From contig JAHFEK010000022.1 of the NCBI GenBank assembly GCA_023248495.1, forward strand, positions 1 through 44,643: a stretch of 44,643 nucleotides of DNA, in the 5' to 3' direction. The position numbers and the translations under genes were made by a program. Below, piece by piece: positions 16,970 to 25,132 of this stretch. The notes beneath the pieces are model-generated. The model did not search any database, had not been told where the DNA came from, and saw only the letters and a program-made list of their open reading frames with translations. Numbering within the stretch: position 1 is the first letter of the stretch; each line of letters opens with the position of its first letter. The stretch comes from Nitrospinales bacterium (lineage in GTDB: Bacteria; Nitrospinota_A; UBA7883; JACRGQ01).

Positions 16970-17828
16970 TCCCAAACCCGCGCGGCTCATAATCGATGCG
17001 CCGCGCGATGGCGCGGCCAACATGGCGGCGGACGAAGCGCTCTTCAACTCCGCCGCAAATCTTCCGTATGCCGCAACGTTGCGGCTTTACTCGTGGTCAC
17101 CGCCAACCCTCTCGCTGGGGCGGCGGCAAAAGTTGGAAGAGGTGGATACGGAAAAATGCCGCGCGATGGGAATCGACGTGGTGAAGCGGATAGGCGGCGG
17201 CGCGGCGGTCTATCATGGCGATGAAATCACCTACTGCTTTGTCAGCCGTAACGACCTGTTGCCTCTGCCAACGTGCGAACAGTGGCACGCCGCCTTTTCG
17301 CTATTTCTTGAAAAGTTGGGACTAATGCCCGATTCGGCCAAAGTATTCAGCACTTCACCTCATTCGGACGGCAAAAAAGCTACCTCCTCCGTAGCTGAGG
17401 CGCCCAATATCATCCCCTCCTTGGCAAGGAGGGGATGCAGGGGAGGTTCCTCAACCCCACCCACCCCTCCCCTTGAAAAGGGGAGGGATTCTCATTCTCA
17501 AGATTCCCCTACATGTAGCATCCAACCGGTATCAAGCCATAACGGCAACGCCTGCTTCGCCCGCGCGGCGGAGGACGAACCAACCATCGGCGGTAAAAAA
17601 TTCGTCGGCAGCGCGCGGCGGAAATCAAAGGCTGTTTTTTTACAGCACGGCTCGATTCTGCTTTCCCCCCAGCCGGCTTTTCTGCGCGACCTTGTGCCGG
17701 GCGCGGAACCCGACGCCTCCACCGGCCTCAAAACATTGCTCCCCTCCCTCACGCGTGAAACGGCCCATACCGCCCTCATCGACGCCATCTCCCGCACCTT
17801 CTCCCTCCACTTCCCCTCCCTTCCTTAA
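16932..17828 (+). CDS. Lipoate-protein ligase-like (BPL/LPL family) with in-frame repeat insertion
   Basis: A 298-residue protein of the LplA/LipM/biotin-ligase family. Family motifs are 'NMAADEALF' (about 31-39), 'PTLSLGRRQ', 'VVKRIGGGAAVYHGDEITYCF', then 'ACFARAAEDEPTIGGKKFVGSA' with the family Lys-x-x-Gly-Ser-Ala, and 'AVFLQHGSILL'. Such enzymes move lipoyl or octanoyl groups onto 2-oxoacid dehydrogenases or GcvH. Between 'LGLMPD' and 'ACFARA', where relatives have a short loop, residues about 149-196 come from a palindromic repeat (17378-17519) read in frame as a Pro/Gly/Arg/Ser-rich loop. No stop is introduced, so the protein may still fold with a disordered loop. The start overlaps the 3' end of purL by 38 nt. 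Confidence 0.82.
   Translation: MKPRLKKHFSPADPKPARLIIDAPRDGAANMAADEALFNSAANLPYAATLRLYSWSPPTLSLGRRQKLEEVDTEKCRAMGIDVVKRIGGGAAVYHGDEITYCFVSRNDLLPLPTCEQWHAAFSLFLEKLGLMPDSAKVFSTSPHSDGKKATSSVAEAPNIIPSLARRGCRGGSSTPPTPPLEKGRDSHSQDSPTCSIQPVSSHNGNACFARAAEDEPTIGGKKFVGSARRKSKAVFLQHGSILLSPQPAFLRDLVPGAEPDASTGLKTLLPSLTRETAHTALIDAISRTFSLHFPSLP
17378..17519. repeat. Composite palindromic repeat inserted inside the lipoate-ligase-like gene
   Basis: Four palindromes are packed together: AGCTAC-7-GTAGCT (17378-17396 region), CCCCTCCTT-GGC-AAGGAGGGG (17414-17434), CCCTCCCCTT-GA-AAGGGGAGGG (about 17465-17488) and CTACATGTAG (17510-17519). The central pair, of the CCCCTCCTT/AAGGAGGGG type, is a recognisable intergenic dispersed repeat class; here it lies within an open reading frame. 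Its strongly purine/pyrimidine-biased composition differs from the flanking coding sequence. Confidence 0.75.
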
Positions 17829-17834
17829 AAGTGG

Positions 17835-17999
17835 GACGGACACTCCTGTCCGTCTTCGGCCCAAAGGGCCGATCAATTTTTCTTGGCGCTGGCGCGCCAA
17901 CGCGGACAAGAGTGTCCGCGCCACCAAAGCAGGGTCGGCCCACCGGGCCGAGGAGGAAGCTTTGATAGTATGCTTGGGTGCCGAGTCAAGCCCGGCATG
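17835..17999. repeat. Cluster of REP-like hairpins downstream of the lipoate-ligase-like gene
   Basis: The 221-bp gap contains no gene but at least five perfect short hairpins: GACGGACA-ctcc-TGTCCGTC (17835-17854), CGGCCC-aaa-GGGCCG (17857-17871), TTGGCGC..GCGCCAA (17884-17900), GCGGACA-agag-TGTCCGC (17902-17919) and TCGGCCC-acc-GGGCCGA (17935-17951). A GCCGAGTCAAGCCCGGCATGAC unit closes the cluster. The GGACA/TGTCC and GGCCC/GGGCC hairpins each occur twice, so the block looks like two related composite units. Confidence 0.75.
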
Positions 18000-18036
18000 A
18001 CAAAGAGGGAAGGGCTTAAAACGGGGCGCGAACGGG

Positions 18037-18042
18037 TATAAT
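18037..18042 (+). promoter_or_regulatory. -10 box for a leaderless flippase transcript
   Basis: A perfect TATAAT, again preceded by GGG, is followed by seven bases and the ATG at 18050. A TTAA-containing weak -35 lies about 16 nt upstream. There is no room for a standard leader or ribosome-binding site. Confidence 0.55.
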
Positions 18043-18049
18043 CGCGGGA

Positions 18050-19552
18050 ATGCATATTGATAGCGCGATCAGAACGGTATCACGCAACGTCATCGTGAAC
18101 GTGGCGGGAGCGTTCTGGCAATTCGTCCTCATCATCATCGGCACGCGCCTTGTTCTCCACCAGATGGGGGCCGACTCCTTTGGCCTTCTCGCGCTGGTGG
18201 GGGGAACGGCGGGATATTTCATCTACCTCGATATCGGCATCGGTGAAACGGTCACCAAAAAAATAAGCGAGACGCAAGACGCGGAAAAACTTTCTCGCAC
18301 GGTGAGCACGCTTTTTTTCTTCGCCGCCGGATTCGGGCTGCTGCTGGCCCTGTTCACGGCGCTTTTTGCGCTCTTCGGCATTCCCGCGCTGTTCTCCTTC
18401 GCGCCGCCGCTGATGCAAAGCGCCATCAGCATGTTTCTGGTGATCGCGGCGGGCTTGTGGCTGCTCTATCCGCTTTCGATGTTCGCCAAGGTTTTCGTGG
18501 GATTAAACCGGCTGGATGTGTACAACGCGCAGCGGGTGATATTCCAAACGCTCATCCTTGTCATGATTCTCGCCGCGCTCCGCTGGCGCAACAGCGCCGA
18601 GGCGGCGGTGGCGGCCATCACGCTGGGGGGACTGCTCTGGAAAATCACGGCCTGCCTCACGCTGCGCAGAATGTACCCGGGCATCGAAATCAGCCGCCGC
18701 CACTTCGACCCCACGCTGCTGCGCAGCCTTCTGCGATACCAGTCCGCCGCAACCATCAGCCAGGCGGCGGGGCACACCGTCTACCAGTGCGACATCTACA
18801 TGATCGGCATTTTGCTGGATCCCGCCAGCGTGGCGCTATACTCCATAGCCAACACCATCGCCATGAAACTTACCGAGGTGTCCGGGGTGCTGGGCACCGC
18901 CGTGTTTCCGATGATCTCCGGCTTTCACGGCGCGAACATGGGGGATGCGGTGCGCAAAAGCTTCAAGCTGGGCACCAAGCTGATGGCGCTTGCCCTGATG
19001 CCGCTGGTGGTGTTTCTTTTCAACTACGCCGAACCGGTGATAACCATTTGGGTCGGCCCGGCCTACCTTCCGGCCGTGATGGCGCTTAAGTGGCTGCTGG
19101 CCGCGTGGTTCATCAATGCCGCCACCGTGGTCACGTCGCTTACGGTGAAGGCTGTGGACCGCCCCGGACTGGAGGCGCGCATCGGCGCGGTGGTGGCGGT
19201 GGCGAACGTGGCGCTGGATTATTTCTTCATCGTCAAATACGGTTTTGTGGGAGCGGTCTACGCAACCTTTATCACGCAATTGCTCGGCTTCATCGCCCTC
19301 AACGCCGCCGTATGCCGTCACCTCGGGCTGCCGTCCGCCCCGTTCCTGATGCGGCTGGCCGGCACCGCCGCGCTGGGAACGCTGTTCGGCGCGGTCTACC
19401 TCCTGCCGCTGCCGCCATGGCTGTTCATCGTGCCGCTGGCGCTGCATACGGCGCTTTTCCTGGCGGCGGGTTTTTGGCTGGTGTTGGACGCGGAAGAACG
19501 AAAGCTCGCGGGAAACATGCTCCGCATCATATCGGGGCGCGGGCGAGATTGA
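18050..19552 (+). CDS. Polysaccharide flippase of the MOP superfamily (Wzx-like)
   Basis: A 500-residue integral membrane protein with about 12-14 hydrophobic helices and the N-terminal layout of the polysaccharide transporter (PST/Wzx) branch: 'NVIVNVAGAFWQFVLIIIGT' then 'GADSFGLLALVGG'. The long loop 'LLRYQSAATISQAAGHTVYQCDIYMIG' (about 225-251) and 'LPAVMALKWLLAAWFINAA' are typical of the family. Such proteins flip undecaprenyl-linked oligosaccharides across the inner membrane for O-antigen, capsule or exopolysaccharide. No glycosyltransferase or polymerase genes are adjacent, so the substrate is unknown. It converges on the prenyl synthase gene 16 bp away, with a 7-bp hairpin (19552-19570) covering both stops. 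Confidence 0.87.
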   Translation: MHIDSAIRTVSRNVIVNVAGAFWQFVLIIIGTRLVLHQMGADSFGLLALVGGTAGYFIYLDIGIGETVTKKISETQDAEKLSRTVSTLFFFAAGFGLLLALFTALFALFGIPALFSFAPPLMQSAISMFLVIAAGLWLLYPLSMFAKVFVGLNRLDVYNAQRVIFQTLILVMILAALRWRNSAEAAVAAITLGGLLWKITACLTLRRMYPGIEISRRHFDPTLLRSLLRYQSAATISQAAGHTVYQCDIYMIGILLDPASVALYSIANTIAMKLTEVSGVLGTAVFPMISGFHGANMGDAVRKSFKLGTKLMALALMPLVVFLFNYAEPVITIWVGPAYLPAVMALKWLLAAWFINAATVVTSLTVKAVDRPGLEARIGAVVAVANVALDYFFIVKYGFVGAVYATFITQLLGFIALNAAVCRHLGLPSAPFLMRLAGTAALGTLFGAVYLLPLPPWLFIVPLALHTALFLAAGFWLVLDAEERKLAGNMLRIISGRGRD

Positions 19553-19568
19553 ACCGGCTCGAGGCCGG

Positions 19569-20582
19569 TTAGTGGGTGCGGGTAATTATATAGTCGGCGA
19601 GACCGGCCAAAGCTTCCTGATGGGGCCCGCCGGGAAATAGCTCCAATTCCGCCAGTGCATTTTCCATGTATTGCTCGGCGACCCGGACGGCATAGCCGAT
19701 ACCATCATACTTGTTGATAATCTCCAATATCCGCGGCATCCGCTGGCGGGTGAGTTCTTCGTTTTTAATCGTCTCGCGCAAAAACGCCTTCTCGGCGGCG
19801 GTGGCGCCGTGCCACGCGTGGATCATCGGCAAGGTCACATGCCCTTCGGCCAAATCGTGCCCCACGGGCTTGCCCAACGTGCGCTGATCCGAGGTGAAGT
19901 CGAGCAAATCATCCACCAACTGGAAGGCGATGCCGATATTTTTTCCGAACGACGCGAGCGCGCGGCGCTGTTCCGGGGCGGCGCGCCCCAGCCAGCCGCC
20001 GATTTCACAGCAGGCGGTTATCAACGCGCCGGTTTTGCGGTACACCACGTCGAGGTACTGCGCCTCGGCTATTTCAACATTGCCGATGTGCACCAACTGC
20101 AACACTTCCCCTTCGGCCAACGCGCGGGTGGCATCGCTGACCGCTCGGATGATTTCCTTCGAGCTGCTGGACGCCATGAGCGAGAACGATTTGGCAAAAA
20201 GATAATCCCCCACCAGCACGGAGACCGAGTTGCCGAATTTTGCGTTGGCGCTGGGCAGGCCGCGGCGGGTGCCGGAATCGTCCACCACGTCGTCATGCAG
20301 GAGGGTGGCGGCGTGGATGTACTCCACCACGGTGGAATGGATCACCGCCTGATCGCCGCTTTCCGCGCCACAGAGGTACGAGGAAAGGAGCACCAGCATG
20401 GGACGCAGCCGCTTGCCTCCGCCGTTAGTAAGGTAATCGCTCACCAAGGGAATCATGGCGACATCCGACCGGTAATGATGCCGGATCGCCTCTTCCACCG
20501 CTTTCAGGTCGGACCCCAACAGTTGTTGGATATCCCCCATCGCCATTTTACGCGGTACAACGGTCTTATGGTCTGCTGGCAA
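19569..20582 (-). CDS. Trans-polyprenyl diphosphate synthase (IspB/HepT type)
   Basis: A 337-residue trans-prenyltransferase that lengthens farnesyl or geranyl diphosphate with isopentenyl diphosphate to make the long tail of respiratory quinones. The two Asp-rich Mg-binding motifs are intact: 'LLHDDVVDDSGTRRG' (first, DDxxDD form) and 'LVDDLLDFT' (second), with 'GGGKRLRPML' near the N-terminus. Small residues before the first motif suggest a long-chain product, but chain length cannot be read reliably. The start is TTG at 20582 because GGAGGAGGG lies just upstream; an internal ATG 12 codons later lacks a good site. It pairs functionally with the UbiA-type enzyme at 6.2-7.1 kb. Confidence 0.92.
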   Translation of the reverse strand: MPADHKTVVPRKMAMGDIQQLLGSDLKAVEEAIRHHYRSDVAMIPLVSDYLTNGGGKRLRPMLVLLSSYLCGAESGDQAVIHSTVVEYIHAATLLHDDVVDDSGTRRGLPSANAKFGNSVSVLVGDYLFAKSFSLMASSSSKEIIRAVSDATRALAEGEVLQLVHIGNVEIAEAQYLDVVYRKTGALITACCEIGGWLGRAAPEQRRALASFGKNIGIAFQLVDDLLDFTSDQRTLGKPVGHDLAEGHVTLPMIHAWHGATAAEKAFLRETIKNEELTRQRMPRILEIINKYDGIGYAVRVAEQYMENALAELELFPGGPHQEALAGLADYIITRTH

Positions 20583-20662
20583 TGGTATCCCTCCTCCACG
20601 ATGCTTCCGGTTGCAGTCTTAATAGTTCCCGTGGGTATTATCGTTTTCGGCGACGGCTATTG

Positions 20663-21001
20663 TCAAGGCGTCTCAGACGGAGGCTGTTCGGCGGCCCCCA
20701 TTTCTTTCACCATAAATCCGAACCGGGCGAAGTAATAGGTCATCACGGAGCTTGTGTACTTCCGGTTGATCGAATAGAGGATTTCCTTCCCCTGCCGCCG
20801 GGTTTTCACGATTCCCCCCTTTTTGAGCACCGCCAAATGATGGCTCACCGAAGGTTGCCTCATGGCGAAATGGGCACATATGGCCGTCACGTTCATCTCC
20901 CGTTCCAACAGGAGATCGATTATCTTCATCCGGTGGAAATCGGCCAGCCCCTCAAAGAAGGCGCGCAACCGCCCTTCCATCGCGCCGTGTTCTTTGGTCA
21001 T
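20663..21001 (-). CDS. ArsR-type winged-helix transcriptional regulator
   Basis: A 112-residue helix-turn-helix protein. The 'LADFHRMKIIDLLLEREMNVTAICAHFAM' segment followed by recognition helix 'RQPSVSHHLAVLKKGGIVKTRRQGKEILYSI' is the standard ArsR/SmtB fold. The metal-binding box usually written ELCVCDL is replaced by a sequence without cysteines ('EMNVTAICAHF' has one Cys only), so a classic metal sensor is unlikely. The start at ATG 21001 gives a normal family length; the open frame continues upstream, but only across the end of the cytochrome b gene. The proximity (19 nt) suggests it is co-transcribed with, and may regulate, that gene. The signal sensed is unknown. Confidence 0.85.
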   Translation of the reverse strand: MTKEHGAMEGRLRAFFEGLADFHRMKIIDLLLEREMNVTAICAHFAMRQPSVSHHLAVLKKGGIVKTRRQGKEILYSINRKYTSSVMTYYFARFGFMVKEMGAAEQPPSETP

Positions 21002-21020
21002 GCGCCGGTGGCCGGGGGGG

Positions 21021-21767
21021 TCAACCGTGATACCACGTGCGGCCGGAGAAGCGGTCGGTGTGCCTGGCGATTTCGTCCTTATGGAACACCTTGTAGCCCG
21101 CGATGATGGAAGCGATGTCCGATTCGCGGTACATGATGTCCACATACACCTTCATGTAGATATGGAGCACCACTTGCGCCATCAACACATACATGGCCAG
21201 ATGATGCAGCAGCCGGACGTTGTTCATGCCGCGGAAAACCCATTCCATCATGTGGGGGAACCAGAGCATCCAGCTCCAGGCAAGCGGGTTGGCCTGCTGG
21301 GAATAGAGGGTGAATCCGGTGGCGATGGCAAAAAGAAACGTACAGACCATCACGAAAACCGATACGCCGCCAAGCGGGTTGAGGTAGCGGTAGTGGGCAT
21401 GATCCCCTTCACCGGTGACATAAAATCTCATCAGCTTGAGCGCCGCCGCGATGTTCGAGGGGGTGGGAAGAAATTCCATGATGTCGTGCCGCGTGGCGGG
21501 GCTGAAGGAGTGATACAAACGCAGCAACATGGCGATACAGAGCGTGGTGGCGGCGAAAAAATGAACGAGGCGGACTTTTGCCATCACAAATGTCTGCCAC
21601 GCCTCCCCCTTGCCAGCCAACAACGCCGGGTCACCGATGTAAAGGCCGGAAACGGCAAGCGTCACGACCGCCGCGACGATCACCCAGTGTAGAAGGCACA
21701 CAAAAGGGGTGCGGACATACACAAGATGGTAGTCGCTCTCTATCGCAACGGTTTCTTTTTCCGTCAT
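21021..21767 (-). CDS. Membrane di-haem cytochrome b (HyaC/Ni,Fe-hydrogenase cytochrome b-like)
   Basis: A 248-residue integral membrane cytochrome with four main hydrophobic helices. Candidate haem-ligand histidines are in 'FVCLLHWVIVAAVV', 'KVRLVHFFAATTL' and 'RLLHHLAMYVLMAQVVLHIYM'. The layout matches the cytochrome b subunit of uptake hydrogenases and related b561-type quinone reductases, which pass electrons from a periplasmic or membrane partner to the quinone pool. No hydrogenase or other redox subunit lies beside it in the window, so the partner is missing or unlinked. ATG 21767 is preferred over the ATG four codons upstream, since GGAGG lies 5 nt before it and overlaps the upstream alternative. 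Confidence 0.85.
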   Translation of the reverse strand: MTEKETVAIESDYHLVYVRTPFVCLLHWVIVAAVVTLAVSGLYIGDPALLAGKGEAWQTFVMAKVRLVHFFAATTLCIAMLLRLYHSFSPATRHDIMEFLPTPSNIAAALKLMRFYVTGEGDHAHYRYLNPLGGVSVFVMVCTFLFAIATGFTLYSQQANPLAWSWMLWFPHMMEWVFRGMNNVRLLHHLAMYVLMAQVVLHIYMKVYVDIMYRESDIASIIAGYKVFHKDEIARHTDRFSGRTWYHG

Positions 21768-21844
21768 AAGAACCTCCAATAGTCTCTGTGAAAATTATAC
21801 CCCCAACCCGCTAATAAAAACAGCGATCCCCCCGTACCCGGGGA

Positions 21845-22642
21845 CTAGCGGCGCTTCACGTCAAGCCGGTCGCGCAGGGCGTCTCCAACCAAAGTCACCG
21901 CGAGCGCCAGCAGCATGAGGCAGAGGCCGGGAAAAACGGTGAGGTGCGGCGCGATCAGCAGGAAGGCCCGCCCTTCGTTCAACATTGAGCCCCAACTTGG
22001 CGCGGGGGGCTGCACGCCGAGGCCGAGAAAACTTAAGCCCGCCTCGGCCACGATCACCGACGCCATGCCAAAGGCGGCCTCCACCAATAGCGGCGCGGCG
22101 GCGTTCGGCAACAGGTGGCGCGTCAAGATGCGCCAATTCCCCGCCCCCGCCGCCACCGCCGCCGTCACATACTCCCGTTCGCGCAACGATAGAATCTGTC
22201 CCCGTGTTAGCCGCGCGAACCCGGCCCAGCCGGTGAGGCAGAGCGCGATGAGCAGGTTGCCGAAGCCCGGCCCCAACACCGCCATCACGGCGATCGCGAG
22301 GAGGATGCCGGGAAACGCCTGCGCCACGTCGACGATCCGCATCAACAGCATATCCACCCGGCCGCCCCAGACCGCGGCCATGCCGCCGATCAACACGCCG
22401 ACGAGGCCGCTGATGGCAATCACCACGAAACCGGCGGCAAAGGATACCCGCGCGCCGTAAATGACGCGGCTCAAAATATCGCGTCCCAGCAGATCAAGTC
22501 CCATCGGGTGCGCGGCGCTGGGCGCGTCAAGACCGCGCAACAGGTCTTGCGCGTAGGGGCTGCAGGGGGCGATCAGCGGCGCGGCGGCGGCAACCGCCCC
22601 GAATAACGCCAGCAGGAAAAGTCCGGCTTTCAGCTTCATCAC
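21845..22642 (-). CDS. Peptide/nickel-type ABC transporter permease (DppC/OppC family)
   Basis: A 265-residue inner-membrane permease with six predicted helices and the binding-protein-dependent permease EAA loop near 'REREYVTAAVAAGAGNWRILTRHLLPNAAAPLL' (Ala/Gly at conserved places). An N-terminal family feature, 'HPMGLDLLGRDILSRVIYGARVS', is also clear. It forms the channel with the DppB-like partner. Its ATG overlaps the stop of the DppB-like gene by 4 nt (ATGA). It is the last gene of the transporter set here; no DppD/DppF ATPase gene follows, and the next gene is a cytochrome b. Confidence 0.92.
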   Translation of the reverse strand: MMKLKAGLFLLALFGAVAAAAPLIAPCSPYAQDLLRGLDAPSAAHPMGLDLLGRDILSRVIYGARVSFAAGFVVIAISGLVGVLIGGMAAVWGGRVDMLLMRIVDVAQAFPGILLAIAVMAVLGPGFGNLLIALCLTGWAGFARLTRGQILSLREREYVTAAVAAGAGNWRILTRHLLPNAAAPLLVEAAFGMASVIVAEAGLSFLGLGVQPPAPSWGSMLNEGRAFLLIAPHLTVFPGLCLMLLALAVTLVGDALRDRLDVKRR

Positions 22643-23559
22643 CGCTCCAGCCGTATGCGGGGATCAAGCCATGCGTAGATAATGTCCACGGCGAAGTTGG
22701 CGAATACATAACAGAGGGCGATGTTCAGCACGCACCCCTGCACCAACGGATAGTCGCGCCGCTCAATCGCCTCGATCATCAGCCGCCCCACGCCGGGCCA
22801 CGAAAAAATGGTCTCGGTAATCACCGTGCCGGAAAGGAGCGCTCCCAGTTGCAGCCCCATCATGGTAACCACCGGCAGCAGCGCATTTCCCAACGCGTGC
22901 TTGAGGTAGACCCGCCACTCCGGCAGGCCGCGCGCCCGCGCGGCGCGGATGTAGTCATCCTCCGCCGCCTCCAGCACCGCGCTCCGGGTGAGCCGGAGCA
23001 GGATGGCGGCCATGCCCGCGCCCAATGTCACCGCCGGGAGGATAAGGCTGGCGATGCCCTCGCGTCCGGAGACCGGCAACCACGCCAGCCCGATGGAAAA
23101 AACAATGATGAGCAGCGGCCCCAGCCAGAACGATGGCACCGCCACGCCGATAAGCGAAAAGAAAAGTGTGGCGTTATCCAGCGCCCCGCCGCGCCGCGCC
23201 GCCGCCAATACGCCAAGCGGAACGGCGGTCACCGCCGCCAAAAGCAACGCCGCCACCGCAAGCTCCAGCGTTGCGGGCCAACGGGCCGCGATCTCCCCCA
23301 ATACCGGCTGCCGCGTGGAAATGCTGGCACCCAGGTCGCCCCGCGCCAGCGCGGCGAGGTAACCGCCATACTGCGCAAGCAGCGGGCGATCCAGACCCAA
23401 TTCGCGCCGCAGCGCATCTTTCTCCGCCGCCACTGCCGTCTCCCCCAGCATCGCCTCCACCGGGTCGCCCGGGATGAGGTGGATAACGAGGAATACGGCG
23501 GTCACCACGCCAAAGAGCGTTGGCAAGAGCAATAACAGGCGGGCCGCGAGGTACCGCAT
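22639..23559 (-). CDS. Peptide/nickel-type ABC transporter permease (DppB/OppB family)
   Basis: A 306-residue permease with the standard start 'MRYLAARLLLLLPTLFGVV' and first-helix motif 'VIHLIPGDPVEAMLGE'. The EAA cytoplasmic loop ('YIRAARARGLPEWRVYLKHALGNALLPVV') contacts the ATPase subunits. About six transmembrane helices are visible. The open frame extends 22 codons further upstream, but that part overlaps the binding-protein gene; ATG 23559, 1 nt after the binding-protein stop, gives the family's usual N-terminus. Translation is presumably coupled. Confidence 0.92.
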   Translation of the reverse strand: MRYLAARLLLLLPTLFGVVTAVFLVIHLIPGDPVEAMLGETAVAAEKDALRRELGLDRPLLAQYGGYLAALARGDLGASISTRQPVLGEIAARWPATLELAVAALLLAAVTAVPLGVLAAARRGGALDNATLFFSLIGVAVPSFWLGPLLIIVFSIGLAWLPVSGREGIASLILPAVTLGAGMAAILLRLTRSAVLEAAEDDYIRAARARGLPEWRVYLKHALGNALLPVVTMMGLQLGALLSGTVITETIFSWPGVGRLMIEAIERRDYPLVQGCVLNIALCYVFANFAVDIIYAWLDPRIRLER

Positions 23560-23560
23560 C

Positions 23561-25072
23561 CTAATCGCCCCCTTCCAGCCACGCGGTGGCCAGTGAATCG
23601 AGGCTTTCATCGGGATAAATGACAAAACCCTTTAGCCGCGTATCCATCGCCGCCACATTGCGGCCGCTCCACAGAGTCACAAACGGCAGCTCTTCGGCGA
23701 GCAGCCGCTGGGCTTCATCATAAATGCGTTTGCGTCCATTTTCATCGGCGGTGGCCCGCCCCTCCTCCAACAGCCGGTCGAGCGCCGGATTGGCGTACCC
23801 GCCGCGGTTGGCCCCCGCCGGGGGTAATGAGGAAGAGTGAAATATGAAATGGAGGATGTCCGGGTCGGCGATACCCACCCATGTAAGCGAGTAAAGCTGG
23901 AAGTTGCCGCTCTTGATGTCGCCAAAAAACGAACCCCATTCCATACTTTTGATCTCCACAGCGATGCCAACCCGCGCCAAATTCTCGGCGAACACCTCGG
24001 CCTGCGTGCGGCGCGTGGGATTTTTCGATGTCTTGAAGGTAAGCGTCAAGCGTGGATGCCCGTTGCCGGGGTCGGGATAGCCGGCCTCGTCCAGCAGCCG
24101 CTTCGCCGTTTCGGGTGAAAATGGGCGTTGGGGAAGCCCCGTGGCGTGAAACGGGTTGGGCGGCGCGATGAGCGTATCGGTGGTATCGGCCAGCCCCTTG
24201 AGGAGACGCGCGGTAATCGCGCCCCGGTCGATGGCATGGGCGATGGCGCGGCGCACCAATGAATTTTTCAACGCGGGATCGCGCATGTTCACGCCTATGT
24301 ATGAAACATTGGCGCCGGGGGCATCTTTAACCACAATCCCCTTCTGGACGGCAAGCCAGGGCAGGACGGCGGGGGTGATGGGATTCATCACCAGATGCAC
24401 GTTGTGTTTTTTTAGTTCCAACAGCCGCACCGTTTCATCCGGCACGATTTTCAACACAACCCCCGCGAGACGCGGCGCCCCATCCATATAATCCAAGTTG
24501 CGCGCCAGCGTCAGCCGCTCCCCCGGTTCGTACGAAATGAACCGGAATGGCCCCGCCCCCACCGGCTTGCGCGCCAATTCCTCCCCCGCGCCGCGCGGCA
24601 CGATGCCGAAGGTAAGACCGGCGTTGAACGGCGCAAATGGTTTTTTAAGGCGGACGACAAGGGTGAATGGATCGGGAGCATCCACCGCCGCCACCTCGCC
24701 AAGCGAACTTTTCAGCGGCGAAGCCGATTTTTCGTCCACGATGGAAAGAAGGGTATAGCGCACATCTTCCGCCGTGAGCGGCGCGCCGGTATGAAACCGC
24801 AGGCCGCGGCGCAGCGTTATCACGCAGGTGAGCGGATCCTTCCACGCCAGCTTTTCCGCCGATTGGGGCACAAGCCGCATCTGTTCATCGCGCCGGAAAA
24901 GAGGAGCGTATATCAGCCGGCAGGCGTTGACACTGGCGGCATCGGTGGCAAGGCGCGGATCAAGGGTGGCGGGCCCGGTTTCGACGCCGATCACCAGCGT
25001 ATTCGCCGGCGGGGGCGCGGGGGCGCAGGCGGCAAGCCAAAACGGCAGCAAAATCCCGATAACACGCTTCAT
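23561..25072 (-). CDS. Lipoprotein substrate-binding protein of a peptide ABC transporter (SBP family 5)
   Basis: A 503-residue extracytoplasmic binding protein. The signal peptide ends in a lipobox (LAAC, Cys16), so it is probably tethered to the membrane. Family 5 features include 'GPATLDPRLATDAASVNACRLIYAPLFRRD', 'LRRGLRFHTGAPLTAEDVRYTL' and 'RRAIAHAIDR'. Such proteins bind oligopeptides, dipeptides, nickel chelates or other solutes; specificity cannot be read. It is first of the three transporter genes. A TACAAT box (25082-25087 on the minus strand) ends 9 nt before the ATG, with no Shine-Dalgarno, consistent with a nearly leaderless transcript. Confidence 0.92.
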   Translation of the reverse strand: MKRVIGILLPFWLAACAPAPPPANTLVIGVETGPATLDPRLATDAASVNACRLIYAPLFRRDEQMRLVPQSAEKLAWKDPLTCVITLRRGLRFHTGAPLTAEDVRYTLLSIVDEKSASPLKSSLGEVAAVDAPDPFTLVVRLKKPFAPFNAGLTFGIVPRGAGEELARKPVGAGPFRFISYEPGERLTLARNLDYMDGAPRLAGVVLKIVPDETVRLLELKKHNVHLVMNPITPAVLPWLAVQKGIVVKDAPGANVSYIGVNMRDPALKNSLVRRAIAHAIDRGAITARLLKGLADTTDTLIAPPNPFHATGLPQRPFSPETAKRLLDEAGYPDPGNGHPRLTLTFKTSKNPTRRTQAEVFAENLARVGIAVEIKSMEWGSFFGDIKSGNFQLYSLTWVGIADPDILHFIFHSSSLPPAGANRGGYANPALDRLLEEGRATADENGRKRIYDEAQRLLAEELPFVTLWSGRNVAAMDTRLKGFVIYPDESLDSLATAWLEGGD

Positions 25073-25132
25073 TAAAAATGAATTGTACCCCGATAAACCG
25101 CGCGCATAACGAAAATCGGCGGAATTGCCAAT

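Noticed and set aside
15965-17047. 360-codon minus-strand open frame across the purL frameshift
   Set aside because: Antisense shadow; the plus strand encodes clear PurL motifs throughout.
16932-17828. Lipoate-ligase-like gene as a pseudogene because of the repeat insertion
   Set aside because: The insertion keeps the frame and all visible family motifs on both sides are intact, so loss of function is not shown.
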